DNA of 32,980 nucleotides. It comes from Alphaproteobacteria bacterium (GTDB lineage Bacteria; Pseudomonadota; Alphaproteobacteria; Bin65). How positions within the stretch are numbered: position 1 is the stretch's first letter; every line of letters begins with the position of its first letter. This document shows, one piece after another, positions 24,396-31,800 of the stretch. The position numbers and the translations under genes were made by a program. Where the stretch lies: the NCBI GenBank assembly GCA_021776685.1, contig JAJFFJ010000020.1:1-32980 (forward strand). The letters run 5' to 3'. Under the pieces are notes generated by a model. That model was not told the origin of the DNA and ran no database searches. It saw only the letters and a list, made by a program, of their open reading frames with translations.

Positions 24396-26024
24396 ATGTC
24401 GGACCCGCATACCGATCAACGGATTCTGCAGCGTGATCAATGTGTCATCCGCTACGTACTCGACCGGCACGCTCGCGAGCAGGGAGACAAGACCTTCATC
24501 GCCTTTCCCGATGGCCGCACCCTCAGCTATGCCGAAGTGCGTCAGCAGGTGCTGGCGACGGCCGACGCGCTGCGCGAACTGGGTGTGGAAAAAGGCGGTT
24601 GCGTCATGTCGTGGCTGCCAAATGGCCTGGACATCATCAACGTGCTGCTAGCCGCCAACTATCTTGGTGCGGTCCATGTACCGATCAATACCGCCTATCG
24701 TGGCAATCTGCTGGAGCATGTTGTGCGCAATTCCGGCGCCACCGTCATGGTTGCCCACCACGAGCTGACCGGCCGATTGGCCGACATTGATCTCAGCGAG
24801 CTGAAGCACCTGGTCAGTGTTGGCGGTCCGGCGGTTGACGTGCCGGCGGCGCTCGGCGTCCATGGTACGGATATATTCGACCGTCCTCCGCCGGACAGCC
24901 TTCCGGAGCCGGAGGCGCCGATCGAGCCCTGGGATACCCAGTCGATCATCTACACCTCAGGCACCACCGGGCCGTCCAAAGGCGTGCTGTCGTCCTATTT
25001 CCACCTGTGGTCCATGGGCGAGGCGACCTGCTACTACGCCGGGCCTGACGACCGCAGCCTCTGCTACCTGCCTTTCTTCCACGCGGCCAGTCTGGCCGGC
25101 TTCATGAAGATGGTCTGCGACGGCGGTTCCATCGGCCTGGTCGACGCCTTCGACACGGCGCGCTTTTGGTCCGACATCAATGCGACCCGGTCGACCACCT
25201 GCATGATGCTCGGCTCCATCGCCACCTTCCTGGCGAAGCAGGGCCGTACCGCAGAAGAGGAGGCAACGACGCTCAAGACGCTGTTGGGTGCGCCACTGAA
25301 TGCCGACGCCGTGGAGATCTGCCAGCGCTCGAACTTCGAGGGCTACGCCTGCTGGAACATGACCGAGACCTCGACACCAATCATTAGCGGCGCCAATCCA
25401 ACCAAAGCGGGTACGTGCGGCGTGGTCCGGGCGGGCGCACAGGCGCGGCTGGTGGACGATAATGATTGCGAGGTGCCGGTGGGCGAGGTTGGTGAACTGC
25501 TACTGCGCACCGATGCGCCCTGGGCCATGAACTCCGGCTACAACAAAGATTCGGAGGCGACGGCCCGGGCCTGGCGGAACGGCTGGTTCCACACCGGCGA
25601 CGCCTTCCGCATGGACGCGGAAGGCGACTTCTTCTTTGTCGACCGCATCAAGGACGCCATCCGCCGCCGGGGCGAAAACATCTCGTCCATGGAGGTGGAG
25701 CGTGAGGTCAACGCGCATCCGATGGTCGCTAATTCCGCCGCGGTCGCGATCCCCAGCGAATATGGCGAGGACGAAGTTATGATCGTGGTCGAGCCGGCGA
25801 CGGGCGAAACCGTTGACCCGGCGGAACTGACCGAGTTCCTGATTCCGCGCATGGCACACTTCATGGTCCCACGTTACTTCCGCTTCATCGACGAATTGCC
25901 CAAGACCCCGACCATGAAGATTCAGAAGAACCTGCTGCGCGCTGAAGGCATTACCGCCGAGACCTGGGACCGGGATGCCGCGGGCATCAAAATCAGCCGC
26001 GAAAAGCTCGGTGCGGGTTCCTGA
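24396..26024 (+). CDS. Acyl-CoA ligase (AMP-forming), CaiC-like
   Basis: This 542-residue adenylate-forming ligase has IIYTSGTTGPSKGVLS near residues 184-199, CWNMTETSTPI, NGWFHTGDAFRMDAEGDFFFVDRIKD, RRGENISSMEVEREV and the C-terminal lysine in TPTMKIQKNLLR. The RRRGENISS wording and overall length are like crotonobetaine/carnitine-CoA ligases and related enzymes. It forms the CoA thioester of a carboxylic acid. It is followed after 23 bases by the tetR gene and is divergent from the diiron oxygenase, suggesting CoA activation followed by oxygenation of the same substrate. Carnitine itself is not implied. Confidence 0.92.
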   Translation: MSDPHTDQRILQRDQCVIRYVLDRHAREQGDKTFIAFPDGRTLSYAEVRQQVLATADALRELGVEKGGCVMSWLPNGLDIINVLLAANYLGAVHVPINTAYRGNLLEHVVRNSGATVMVAHHELTGRLADIDLSELKHLVSVGGPAVDVPAALGVHGTDIFDRPPPDSLPEPEAPIEPWDTQSIIYTSGTTGPSKGVLSSYFHLWSMGEATCYYAGPDDRSLCYLPFFHAASLAGFMKMVCDGGSIGLVDAFDTARFWSDINATRSTTCMMLGSIATFLAKQGRTAEEEATTLKTLLGAPLNADAVEICQRSNFEGYACWNMTETSTPIISGANPTKAGTCGVVRAGAQARLVDDNDCEVPVGEVGELLLRTDAPWAMNSGYNKDSEATARAWRNGWFHTGDAFRMDAEGDFFFVDRIKDAIRRRGENISSMEVEREVNAHPMVANSAAVAIPSEYGEDEVMIVVEPATGETVDPAELTEFLIPRMAHFMVPRYFRFIDELPKTPTMKIQKNLLRAEGITAETWDRDAAGIKISREKLGAGS

Positions 26025-26047
26025 CCTGCGAGCCTGATCATCGAACC

Positions 26048-26653
26048 ATGACTCAACCCGCCCGCACCAAACAGGATGTTGTCGCCGAATTCCGGCAGTC
26101 GGAAATTATCGATGCTGCCCGCCGGGTCATCGCCCGCGACGGCCCGCAGAAGGCGTCGATGGAGCGGATCGCCGAAGAAGCAAACATCTCCAAGGGCACG
26201 CTCTATCTCTACTTCGACAGCAAGGGTGCGCTGGTCCGGGAAGCCACCGAACGCGGCCATGCGGAGATGGCAGCCTATGTCAATGCAGCGATGTCGGATG
26301 CCGGGTCCGCAATCGGGACGATCAACGCCTATGTGCGGTCGACCCTGGCGTTTTGCGACGAACATGAGATGTTGTTTCGCGCGATGAACACTTATCCGGA
26401 CAGCGACGGCGACGTCACCAGCAACGCGGTGGCCCGTTACGTCGACGGCTATATCGAGCGTCTACAGCAGGTGGTGCAGCAGGGCGTCGACGCCGGGGAC
26501 CTGCGGCCGGTGAATGCCCGCCGGTTCGCCCGCCTGCTGGTCGAGGCCGTGCGCGGTATTGTTATCGAGCGCCTTCGGGAAAAAGCGCCCTTGCCGGTCA
26601 ATGAAGATGCGGAGGCTATTGTCGCCATTTTGCTGGATGGCGTGCGCGCCTAA
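26048..26653 (+). CDS. TetR-family transcriptional regulator
   Basis: This 201-residue regulator has an N-terminal TetR helix-turn-helix at about residues 37-60 (SMERIAEEANISKGTLYLYFDSKGAL) and an all-helical C-terminal ligand domain ending in a long helix. Regulators of this type usually repress and are released by a pathway metabolite, often an acyl- or aryl-CoA. It is co-transcribed with the CoA ligase; the 31-base dyad at 24266-24296 in front of that operon is its likely target, which would make it autoregulated. No clear ribosome site precedes the ATG, so it may be translated at low level. A terminator hairpin follows. Confidence 0.92.
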   Translation: MTQPARTKQDVVAEFRQSEIIDAARRVIARDGPQKASMERIAEEANISKGTLYLYFDSKGALVREATERGHAEMAAYVNAAMSDAGSAIGTINAYVRSTLAFCDEHEMLFRAMNTYPDSDGDVTSNAVARYVDGYIERLQQVVQQGVDAGDLRPVNARRFARLLVEAVRGIVIERLREKAPLPVNEDAEAIVAILLDGVRA

Positions 26654-26689
26654 AAAAACAAGCGAAAGGGCGGGTGACAAACCCGCCCT
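26652..26689 (-). terminator. Intrinsic terminator between tetR and the convergent thiolase gene
   Basis: AGGGCGGGT (26667-26675) pairs perfectly with ACCCGCCCT (26681-26689) around a GACAA loop. Read on the minus strand, the hairpin is followed within about 14 bases by seven T residues, so it should end the thiolase transcript; it may also stop transcripts from tetR. Confidence 0.72.
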
Positions 26690-26713
26690 CGATACGTCCT
26701 GCCGGACGCTGGT

Positions 26714-27916
26714 CTAGTTCTCGTACCTGCCCACGATCGATACGCTGCTCACATTCTGGTGCGGGAAGCCGCCCAGATTGTGGGTCAGGCCGATCCGCGG
26801 GTCGTCAAGCTGGCGCTCGCCGGCGCGGCCGAGAATCTGACTGTACATTTCATAGAGCATGCGCAGACCTGACGCGCCGATCGGGTGGCCGAAGCATTTC
26901 AGGCCGCCGTCTATCTGGCAGGGGATCTTGCCGTCGGCATTGTAGAAGCCGTCGAGGATGTCCTTCCAGGCCGTGCCTTCCGGCGACAGATACAGGTCTT
27001 CCATGGTCACCAATTCGGTGATCGAAAAGCAGTCGTGGCACTCGAGCATCGAAACTTCTTCGCGGGGCTTCTTGATGCCGGCTTCGGCATAGGCCCGTTC
27101 CGCCGCCCGGCGGGTGGTCATGAAATAACTGCCGTCCCAGGAATTGTGGCTCGCCTCGGTGCCGTTGGAGACGGCTAGTTGCAGGGCCTTGACCGAGACC
27201 AGGTCGGTTTTGCCCAGGGAGCGCGCGATCTCTGGTGTCGTGACGATGGCCGCGGCGGAGCCGTCGGAGACGCCGCAACAGTCGAACAGGCCGAGCGGCT
27301 CGGCGACCATCGGCGCGTTCAGGACCGTGTCGATGTCGATTTTGTTGCGCAGATGGGCGCGCTCGTTCTTGGCGCCGTTGTCATGGCTCTTCACCGAGAC
27401 CTGGGCCATGGCCTTCTTCAGCTCCCCCGCGTCCACACCATGCTTGGCGGAGTAGGCCGTGGCGAGCTGGGCAAAGCTGCCCGGGGCGGAGAAGTTGGGC
27501 CAGTACATGTCTGCGACCGCGCCGCGCATGCGCTGGGGCAGGCCGCCATAACCGGTGTCCTTCAGCTTCTCGACGCCTACGGCGATGGCGATGTCGGCAG
27601 CACCGGAGGCTACGGCATAGACCGCACCGCGGAAGGACTCGGTGCCGGAGGCGCAGTAGTTTTCCACCCGGGTCACCGGGATGTAAGGCAGGCGCAGTGC
27701 GACCGCGAGGGGCACGCCGGACTTGCCTACATGAACTTCTTCGATCGCCGTCGAGAACCATGCGGCGTCGATCTGGTTCCGCTCGACGCCGGCGTCATCA
27801 AGGCATTCCTCGACCGCCTCGACAATCAGGTCCTCGGCGTTCATGTCCCAGCGCTCGCCGAATTTCGAGCAGCCCATGCCCAGAATGGCGACCTTGTCCT
27901 TGATTCCTTTCGGCAT
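26714..27916 (-). CDS. Thiolase-fold protein, SCP2/acetyl-CoA acetyltransferase-like
   Basis: This 400-residue thiolase-fold protein has the nucleophile segment VENYCASGTESF (C88) and the FGHPIGASG loop (H344). As in the thiolase at 10043, the C-terminal CxG is absent; HNLGGFPHQN stands in its place, typical of SCP2-type thiolases and of proteins that work with DUF35 OB-fold partners. The ATG at 27916 is preferred over the GTG directly before it; GGAGG is 5 bases upstream. It is the last gene of the minus-strand group that includes the HAD hydrolase and the HMGCS-like/DUF35 fusion, a possible partner. Thiolytic cleavage or retro-aldol cleavage are both open. Confidence 0.88.
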   Translation of the reverse strand: MPKGIKDKVAILGMGCSKFGERWDMNAEDLIVEAVEECLDDAGVERNQIDAAWFSTAIEEVHVGKSGVPLAVALRLPYIPVTRVENYCASGTESFRGAVYAVASGAADIAIAVGVEKLKDTGYGGLPQRMRGAVADMYWPNFSAPGSFAQLATAYSAKHGVDAGELKKAMAQVSVKSHDNGAKNERAHLRNKIDIDTVLNAPMVAEPLGLFDCCGVSDGSAAAIVTTPEIARSLGKTDLVSVKALQLAVSNGTEASHNSWDGSYFMTTRRAAERAYAEAGIKKPREEVSMLECHDCFSITELVTMEDLYLSPEGTAWKDILDGFYNADGKIPCQIDGGLKCFGHPIGASGLRMLYEMYSQILGRAGERQLDDPRIGLTHNLGGFPHQNVSSVSIVGRYEN

Positions 27917-27998
27917 CACTGCCTCCTCAATTCGGGTCTTCTGCGGTTGTGCCTAGGTTAAGTCGTGATGGCGGTTTTAGGAACCACCTTTGAAATCT

Positions 27999-28090
27999 CA
28001 CCACCCCGGACGCCGAAGGTGATCCGGGGGCCAGTGGCGCCGCATCTGCGTTCTGGTCCCCGGCTCTCGCGCTGCTCGGCCGGGGTGGTG
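27999..28090. repeat. Nested palindromic intergenic element
   Basis: Perfect 11-base outer arms CACCACCCCGG (27999-28009) and CCGGGGTGGTG (28080-28090) enclose inner arms CCGGGGGCCAG (28024-28034) and CTGGTCCCCGG (28053-28063) with one mismatch, and a small CGCA/TGCG stem at the tip. It occupies most of the 184-base gap between the HAD and thiolase genes. It looks like the REP/RIME-type palindromes dispersed in alphaproteobacterial genomes, though only one copy is visible here. It could also act as a processing or termination structure. Confidence 0.6.
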
Positions 28091-28100
28091 TGTTAGTTCA

Positions 28101-28817
28101 CTACGCCCCCAGCGCCTCGGCCAGTTCCGGGAAACTGTCGACGATGATGTCGTGGGCGGGATTTGGTTCGGGGTCCGGCGGCCCGCCCGGTCCCCATTCG
28201 TCCGGCCGTTTGACGAAGGCGGTCTTGAAGCCTACCGCCTTGGCCGCATCCAGATCGAAGTTATGGCAGGCGACCATGCAACACTCACTCACGTCCAGCT
28301 GCAGATATTGCGCGACGGTCTGATAGGACTCAGGCAGCAGCTTGTATTTGCCGATGCCCTCGCAGGAAAAGACGGCGTCCCAGGACAAGCCGTTCTTTTT
28401 CGCCGTGTCCAGGATCAGCCGATAGGACAGGATGGTGAAAGAGCAGACGTAGAATTTCTTGCGCAACCTGGGCTGGGTATCCGGAAAGTCGGGCCAGCAT
28501 TCGAAGTTGTGCGGCGCGTCAAAGGCGATCGCGTGGAGGTCCTCTTCGGTAAAGGCGTCCAGGCCATTTTCCTTGACCAGATCATCGACGGTGAAGCGGT
28601 GCGCGCCGTCGAAAGTGTAACCGGGCGGTTCATTCTCTCCCAGGTTCAGCATCGCCTTGAGGGACCGGCGGCGGAGTTCGTTGGTGATCTCCCCCCAGTC
28701 CTTGTCGATGCCATGCTTCTGACCGGCCTTGGCAAAGGCGGCGGAAAAGCCCCCGTGCCAGTCCAGGATTGTGCCGCCTGTGTCGAAGGTCAGCGCCTTG
28801 ATGTCGTTGATGCTCAT
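28101..28817 (-). CDS. HAD-superfamily hydrolase, haloacid dehalogenase type II-like
   Basis: This 238-residue protein has motif I FDTGGTILDW with nucleophile D12. The second Asp of the usual DxD is glycine, as in L-2-haloacid dehalogenases where this position is not acidic, so it is more likely a dehalogenase-like hydrolase than a phosphatase. Motif II is in VCSFTILSY, motif III lysine in GKYKLLPESY, and motif IV in MVACHNFDLDAAKAVGF. The ATG at 28817 has GGAGG 10 bases upstream; the frame extends 8 codons further without support. It is 45 bases downstream of the HMGCS-like gene. Substrate unknown; dehalogenation is only a family-level hint. Confidence 0.82.
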   Translation of the reverse strand: MSINDIKALTFDTGGTILDWHGGFSAAFAKAGQKHGIDKDWGEITNELRRRSLKAMLNLGENEPPGYTFDGAHRFTVDDLVKENGLDAFTEEDLHAIAFDAPHNFECWPDFPDTQPRLRKKFYVCSFTILSYRLILDTAKKNGLSWDAVFSCEGIGKYKLLPESYQTVAQYLQLDVSECCMVACHNFDLDAAKAVGFKTAFVKRPDEWGPGGPPDPEPNPAHDIIVDSFPELAEALGA

Positions 28818-28862
28818 TCTTGATTTTCCTCCCCGGTCCACGCCCCAGTTGATTTTCTTGTA

Positions 28863-30317
28863 TTACGCCGCCCGTTGGTCGGGAACAGCTTTCCAGAAAT
28901 ACTTCTTGAAACCCCGTTTGTCGTCCACGGCCTTGACGCGGAAGGACATGCGCACGGGCATGCCAACTTCCACCTCGCCCGGGCTGACGTCGGTGATGTC
29001 CGCCATCAGGCGGCCGCCTTCCTCGAACACGACCATGCCGAAGTGGGTCGGCGGGTCGGGGCTGTAGGTCAGGTTGTCCGCCGTCCAGCTCTGGATGCTG
29101 GCCGGGATTTCCGCGAACGGATGCGGTTCCTGGCTGTTGAACTCGCCGCAATTGGGGCTGACACAGACCCGGCTGGCCGGATATTGCACCGTGCCGCAGG
29201 TCCGGCATTTGCCGCCCACGAAGCCGAGGATCATGTCCTTGTTGCGATAGAGCGCGCTGATTGCCGTCGGGGAATCCACCTCCGCCCGGATGCCGCGGTC
29301 CTGCAGCACAAGGTTGTTGAATGAGAGATAGCGGTTGTAGTTGGTGTCTTCCTTGCGGCGCGCCAGCGACCCCTTGACGCCATTGCGGGGTGAGAGGTCC
29401 TTCAGTGCATCGGTTACACGGAACAGCAGCACGTCGCAGCCATTGCCCCAGCCGACAACCATGATGATCTGGCCGGGCTCTGCGTCCTGCAGGGCGTCCA
29501 CCAGCATGACCAGCGGATGGGCGGAGCCGGCCTCACCCAGATTGCCATGCAGCTGGTCGCGGATGGCCTCGGCCTTGATGCCGGCCTCTTTCGTCAGCCG
29601 TTCCGGCACCCGCCGGATCAGGCAGGGCATGACGAAATGGTCGATGGTGGCGGCGTCGACACCGGTTTTCTCGAGTGCGGCGGCGATTGCGCGGGGGACA
29701 ATCTTGAAATAGCCCTCGTCGCGGATCCAGCGCTCCTCCCAGTTATAATCGAAGTCCTCGTTGCCGCCGCGATAGTGGTCGACGAAGTCGATGGCCAGTT
29801 GATAGCCACCCAGATATTCCGCGATCACCCCGTCACTGCCGACCGTAAATGCTGCCGCCGCGTCACCGAATTGCAGCTCCTGGGGGCCTGCAGCTTTGGT
29901 GCGGCGCTTGTCGCTGGCCGTGATCAACCCAGGGCTGCCCTTGCCCCCGGCCACGTCCATTGCCTGGACCAGACCTGACGTACCGGCGCGCTGTGAGCCG
30001 ACAATATCCATCACCGTGATGTCCTCGCCGAAGTTCAGCGCGGTCGCCATGATGCCGGCATTCTGCCGGTCGTCGAAGGGCAGGGTTGTTGAGGCAAAAT
30101 AGAGCGCGGAAATTTCTTCCGGCCGCTCGCCCGCCAGGCAGTCCCGCGCGGCCTCGACGGCCATGGTCAGGCTGTCCTCATCCCAGTTGCAGATGGCGCG
30201 CTCGCCCTTCGCCAGGCCCTTGATGGCGGGGTTGAACCAGGCGTTGGCGTCGACAATCGCCTGCCGTTGCAGGCGCAGGCGGGGCACATAGGCGCCGTAA
30301 GCAGTAATTCCGATCAT
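28863..30317 (-). CDS. HMG-CoA synthase-like protein fused to a DUF35 zinc-ribbon/OB-fold domain
   Basis: This 484-residue protein joins two parts. Residues 1-340 are a thiolase-superfamily synthase fold of HMG-CoA synthase/KAS III type (MIGITAYGAYVPRLRL; YFASTTLPF; GDAAAAFTVG; HGNLGEAGSAHPL). Where active members have the acylated Cys, the segment reads VGSQRAGTSGL, so Q109 sits at or next to that position and no Cys is present. Residues 360-484 are a DUF35 domain: rubredoxin-like knuckles C371, C374, C385 and C390, then an OB-fold. DUF35 proteins bind CoA esters and partner SCP2-type thiolases and aldolases. A lyase or scaffold role with the neighbouring thiolase is plausible; classical condensation is unlikely. 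Confidence 0.85.
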   Translation of the reverse strand: MIGITAYGAYVPRLRLQRQAIVDANAWFNPAIKGLAKGERAICNWDEDSLTMAVEAARDCLAGERPEEISALYFASTTLPFDDRQNAGIMATALNFGEDITVMDIVGSQRAGTSGLVQAMDVAGGKGSPGLITASDKRRTKAAGPQELQFGDAAAAFTVGSDGVIAEYLGGYQLAIDFVDHYRGGNEDFDYNWEERWIRDEGYFKIVPRAIAAALEKTGVDAATIDHFVMPCLIRRVPERLTKEAGIKAEAIRDQLHGNLGEAGSAHPLVMLVDALQDAEPGQIIMVVGWGNGCDVLLFRVTDALKDLSPRNGVKGSLARRKEDTNYNRYLSFNNLVLQDRGIRAEVDSPTAISALYRNKDMILGFVGGKCRTCGTVQYPASRVCVSPNCGEFNSQEPHPFAEIPASIQSWTADNLTYSPDPPTHFGMVVFEEGGRLMADITDVSPGEVEVGMPVRMSFRVKAVDDKRGFKKYFWKAVPDQRAA

Positions 30318-30365
30318 GGGGCGATCTTATCCATTGGTAATGCTGCGAGGGTTTTCGCCGGAATC

Positions 30366-30547
30366 TGACTCTATCTCAAGAACCCGTGTTCCCTTCGCGT
30401 CATTCCGACCGGAGCCCTGAAGGGCCGGAGCGGAGGGTTCTTGCCTGCGCGCTATATTCACCTGCCAGCAAGCCGAGGTCCCAGTCCAAGGTCCCAGTAC
30501 CGCGCCGGGCGATGCCCGGCTTCGCTCGGGATGACGTTTGACTCTAT
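30366..30547. mobile_element. MITE-like palindromic element with 9-base flanking direct repeats
   Basis: TGACTCTAT occurs at 30366-30374 and again at 30539-30547, bracketing a 164-base stretch full of palindromes: CGTCATTCCGA (30398-30408) against TCGGGATGACG (30526-30536, one mismatch), CAAGAACCC (30377-30385) against GGGTTCTTG (30435-30443), and GCCCT/AGGGC at 30413-30424. GGTCCCAGT is also repeated twice near 30477-30498. No coding frame is credible. The flanking repeat looks like a target-site duplication; the right copy overlaps the stop codon of the flavin monooxygenase gene. Alternatively it is an ancestral RIME-like repeat with chance flanks. Confidence 0.55.
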
Positions 30548-31686
30548 TCCGCCGCGGCGGCCAGTGCCTGAATCGGATGGGGCCGCGGATTGATATCGCT
30601 CCGGCCCACTTCCACGCCCACGTCCAGCGCTTTCACCCGAGGCAGCACTTTTTCCGCGAAGGTATGGATATTCTGCTTCGCCATGTCATGGGGCATCCCG
30701 CCATAGCTGAAGACGCCCATGAAGCCGGCGCAATCCGTCATCCGCTGATAGTCGGCCATCTTCTTGTAGACCTCATCCGGGGTGCCCCAGATCTGCAGGT
30801 CCGCCAGGAAGTCGATGAACTGGTCGACGCCGTGCTTGTTAATGTTCTTGGAGAGGCCGGCGTAATATTCATAGCCCTTCACGTCCGCCAATCCCTCGTT
30901 GTTGAATTCGTAATGATCAAGGGCGGATTTTGAGTAGCCACGGATATATTTCGCGCGCATTTCCTGTGCGGTTGCCGCGTCTTCGTGACAGCCGATGAAG
31001 GCCAGCATGATCGGCTTCGGCGGCTCGGCGCCGTCATTTTCCTCGCGATAGATGGTGCGGTAATTCTCCAGGTCTTCCAGGGTCTTGTCCCAGGGCTTCT
31101 GGGCGATGATCAGCACGCCTGCACCCATGCGTGCGCCGATCCGGGCGCTCTCAGGCGAAACCGCTGACATGTAGGCTCGGCCGTGGAAGGTGGCGAACGG
31201 CGCCGGACGGATATCCGTGGGCACCTGTTTATATAGCTCGCCGTCATGCTGGATCGTGCCGGTGTCGAGCGCATTCAATACGGCATCGGAATATTCGATG
31301 AAGCGCTGCCGCGATTCGTTCATGTCCTTCTGGAATCCCTCGAACTCGATCCGGCCGAGACCGCGGCCCATGCCGAGGATCGCCCGTCCGCCGGACATAT
31401 GGTCGAGCACCGAAAACTCTTCCGCCACGCGGATCGGGTCGTGCCACGGCAGGACCACCACCATCGAGCCGAGCTTCACACGGGTGGTTCGGCCGGCCAT
31501 GTAGGTGAGAAACTGGAGCACGTTCGGACACATGGTGTAGTCGTCGAAGTGATGCTCGGCGGACCAGATCGAGTCGAACCCAAGTGGTTCCGCGAGATCC
31601 GCCATCGACAGTTCGTGGGCGTAGACCTCGGCATCGGACATGCCCGGAATCTTGTTCTGAAAAAAAGCGCTGTAACCCATATGCAT
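30544..31686 (-). CDS. LLM-class flavin-dependent monooxygenase (luciferase-like)
   Basis: This 380-residue protein has the bacterial-luciferase TIM-barrel pattern: GFDSIWSAEHHFDDYTMCPN near residues 36-55, TTRVKLGSMVVVLPWHDPIRVAEE near 66-90, and LGMGRGLGRIEFEGF near 105-120. It uses FMNH2 supplied by a separate reductase, which is not in the window, and oxygen to oxidise ketones, aldehydes or rings. The ATG at 31686 (MHMGYSAFFQNK) has GGGAG 8 bases upstream, better than a TTG five codons earlier. Its stop codon lies in the right flanking repeat of a palindromic element. It diverges from the atypical SDR, with a 10-base-arm palindrome between. Confidence 0.9.
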   Translation of the reverse strand: MHMGYSAFFQNKIPGMSDAEVYAHELSMADLAEPLGFDSIWSAEHHFDDYTMCPNVLQFLTYMAGRTTRVKLGSMVVVLPWHDPIRVAEEFSVLDHMSGGRAILGMGRGLGRIEFEGFQKDMNESRQRFIEYSDAVLNALDTGTIQHDGELYKQVPTDIRPAPFATFHGRAYMSAVSPESARIGARMGAGVLIIAQKPWDKTLEDLENYRTIYREENDGAEPPKPIMLAFIGCHEDAATAQEMRAKYIRGYSKSALDHYEFNNEGLADVKGYEYYAGLSKNINKHGVDQFIDFLADLQIWGTPDEVYKKMADYQRMTDCAGFMGVFSYGGMPHDMAKQNIHTFAEKVLPRVKALDVGVEVGRSDINPRPHPIQALAAAAE

Positions 31687-31744
31687 GGTGGATTCTCCCA
31701 AATCGTTGAGGGCACTCCATCAAACGATTGCTCCTCGGTCAAGA

Positions 31745-31768
31745 ATTTTCTAATTTGGATTAGAAAAT
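31745..31768. promoter_or_regulatory. Perfect palindrome between flavin monooxygenase and SDR genes (operator)
   Basis: ATTTTCTAAT and ATTAGAAAAT are perfect 10-base arms around TTGG. It is 58 bases upstream of the monooxygenase start and 32 bases upstream of the SDR start, in an AT-rich patch. A TTGACC (-35-like) on the minus strand lies just beside it. This is a strong candidate binding site for a dimeric repressor whose gene is not in the window. Confidence 0.7.
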
Positions 31769-31800
31769 GAATTTATGCGAAAGCAGAGGGAGCGGGCGCT

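Noticed and set aside
24396-26024. Carnitine metabolism (caiC)
   Set aside because: Similarity is at the level of the ligase subgroup only; no caiA, caiB or caiT neighbours are present.
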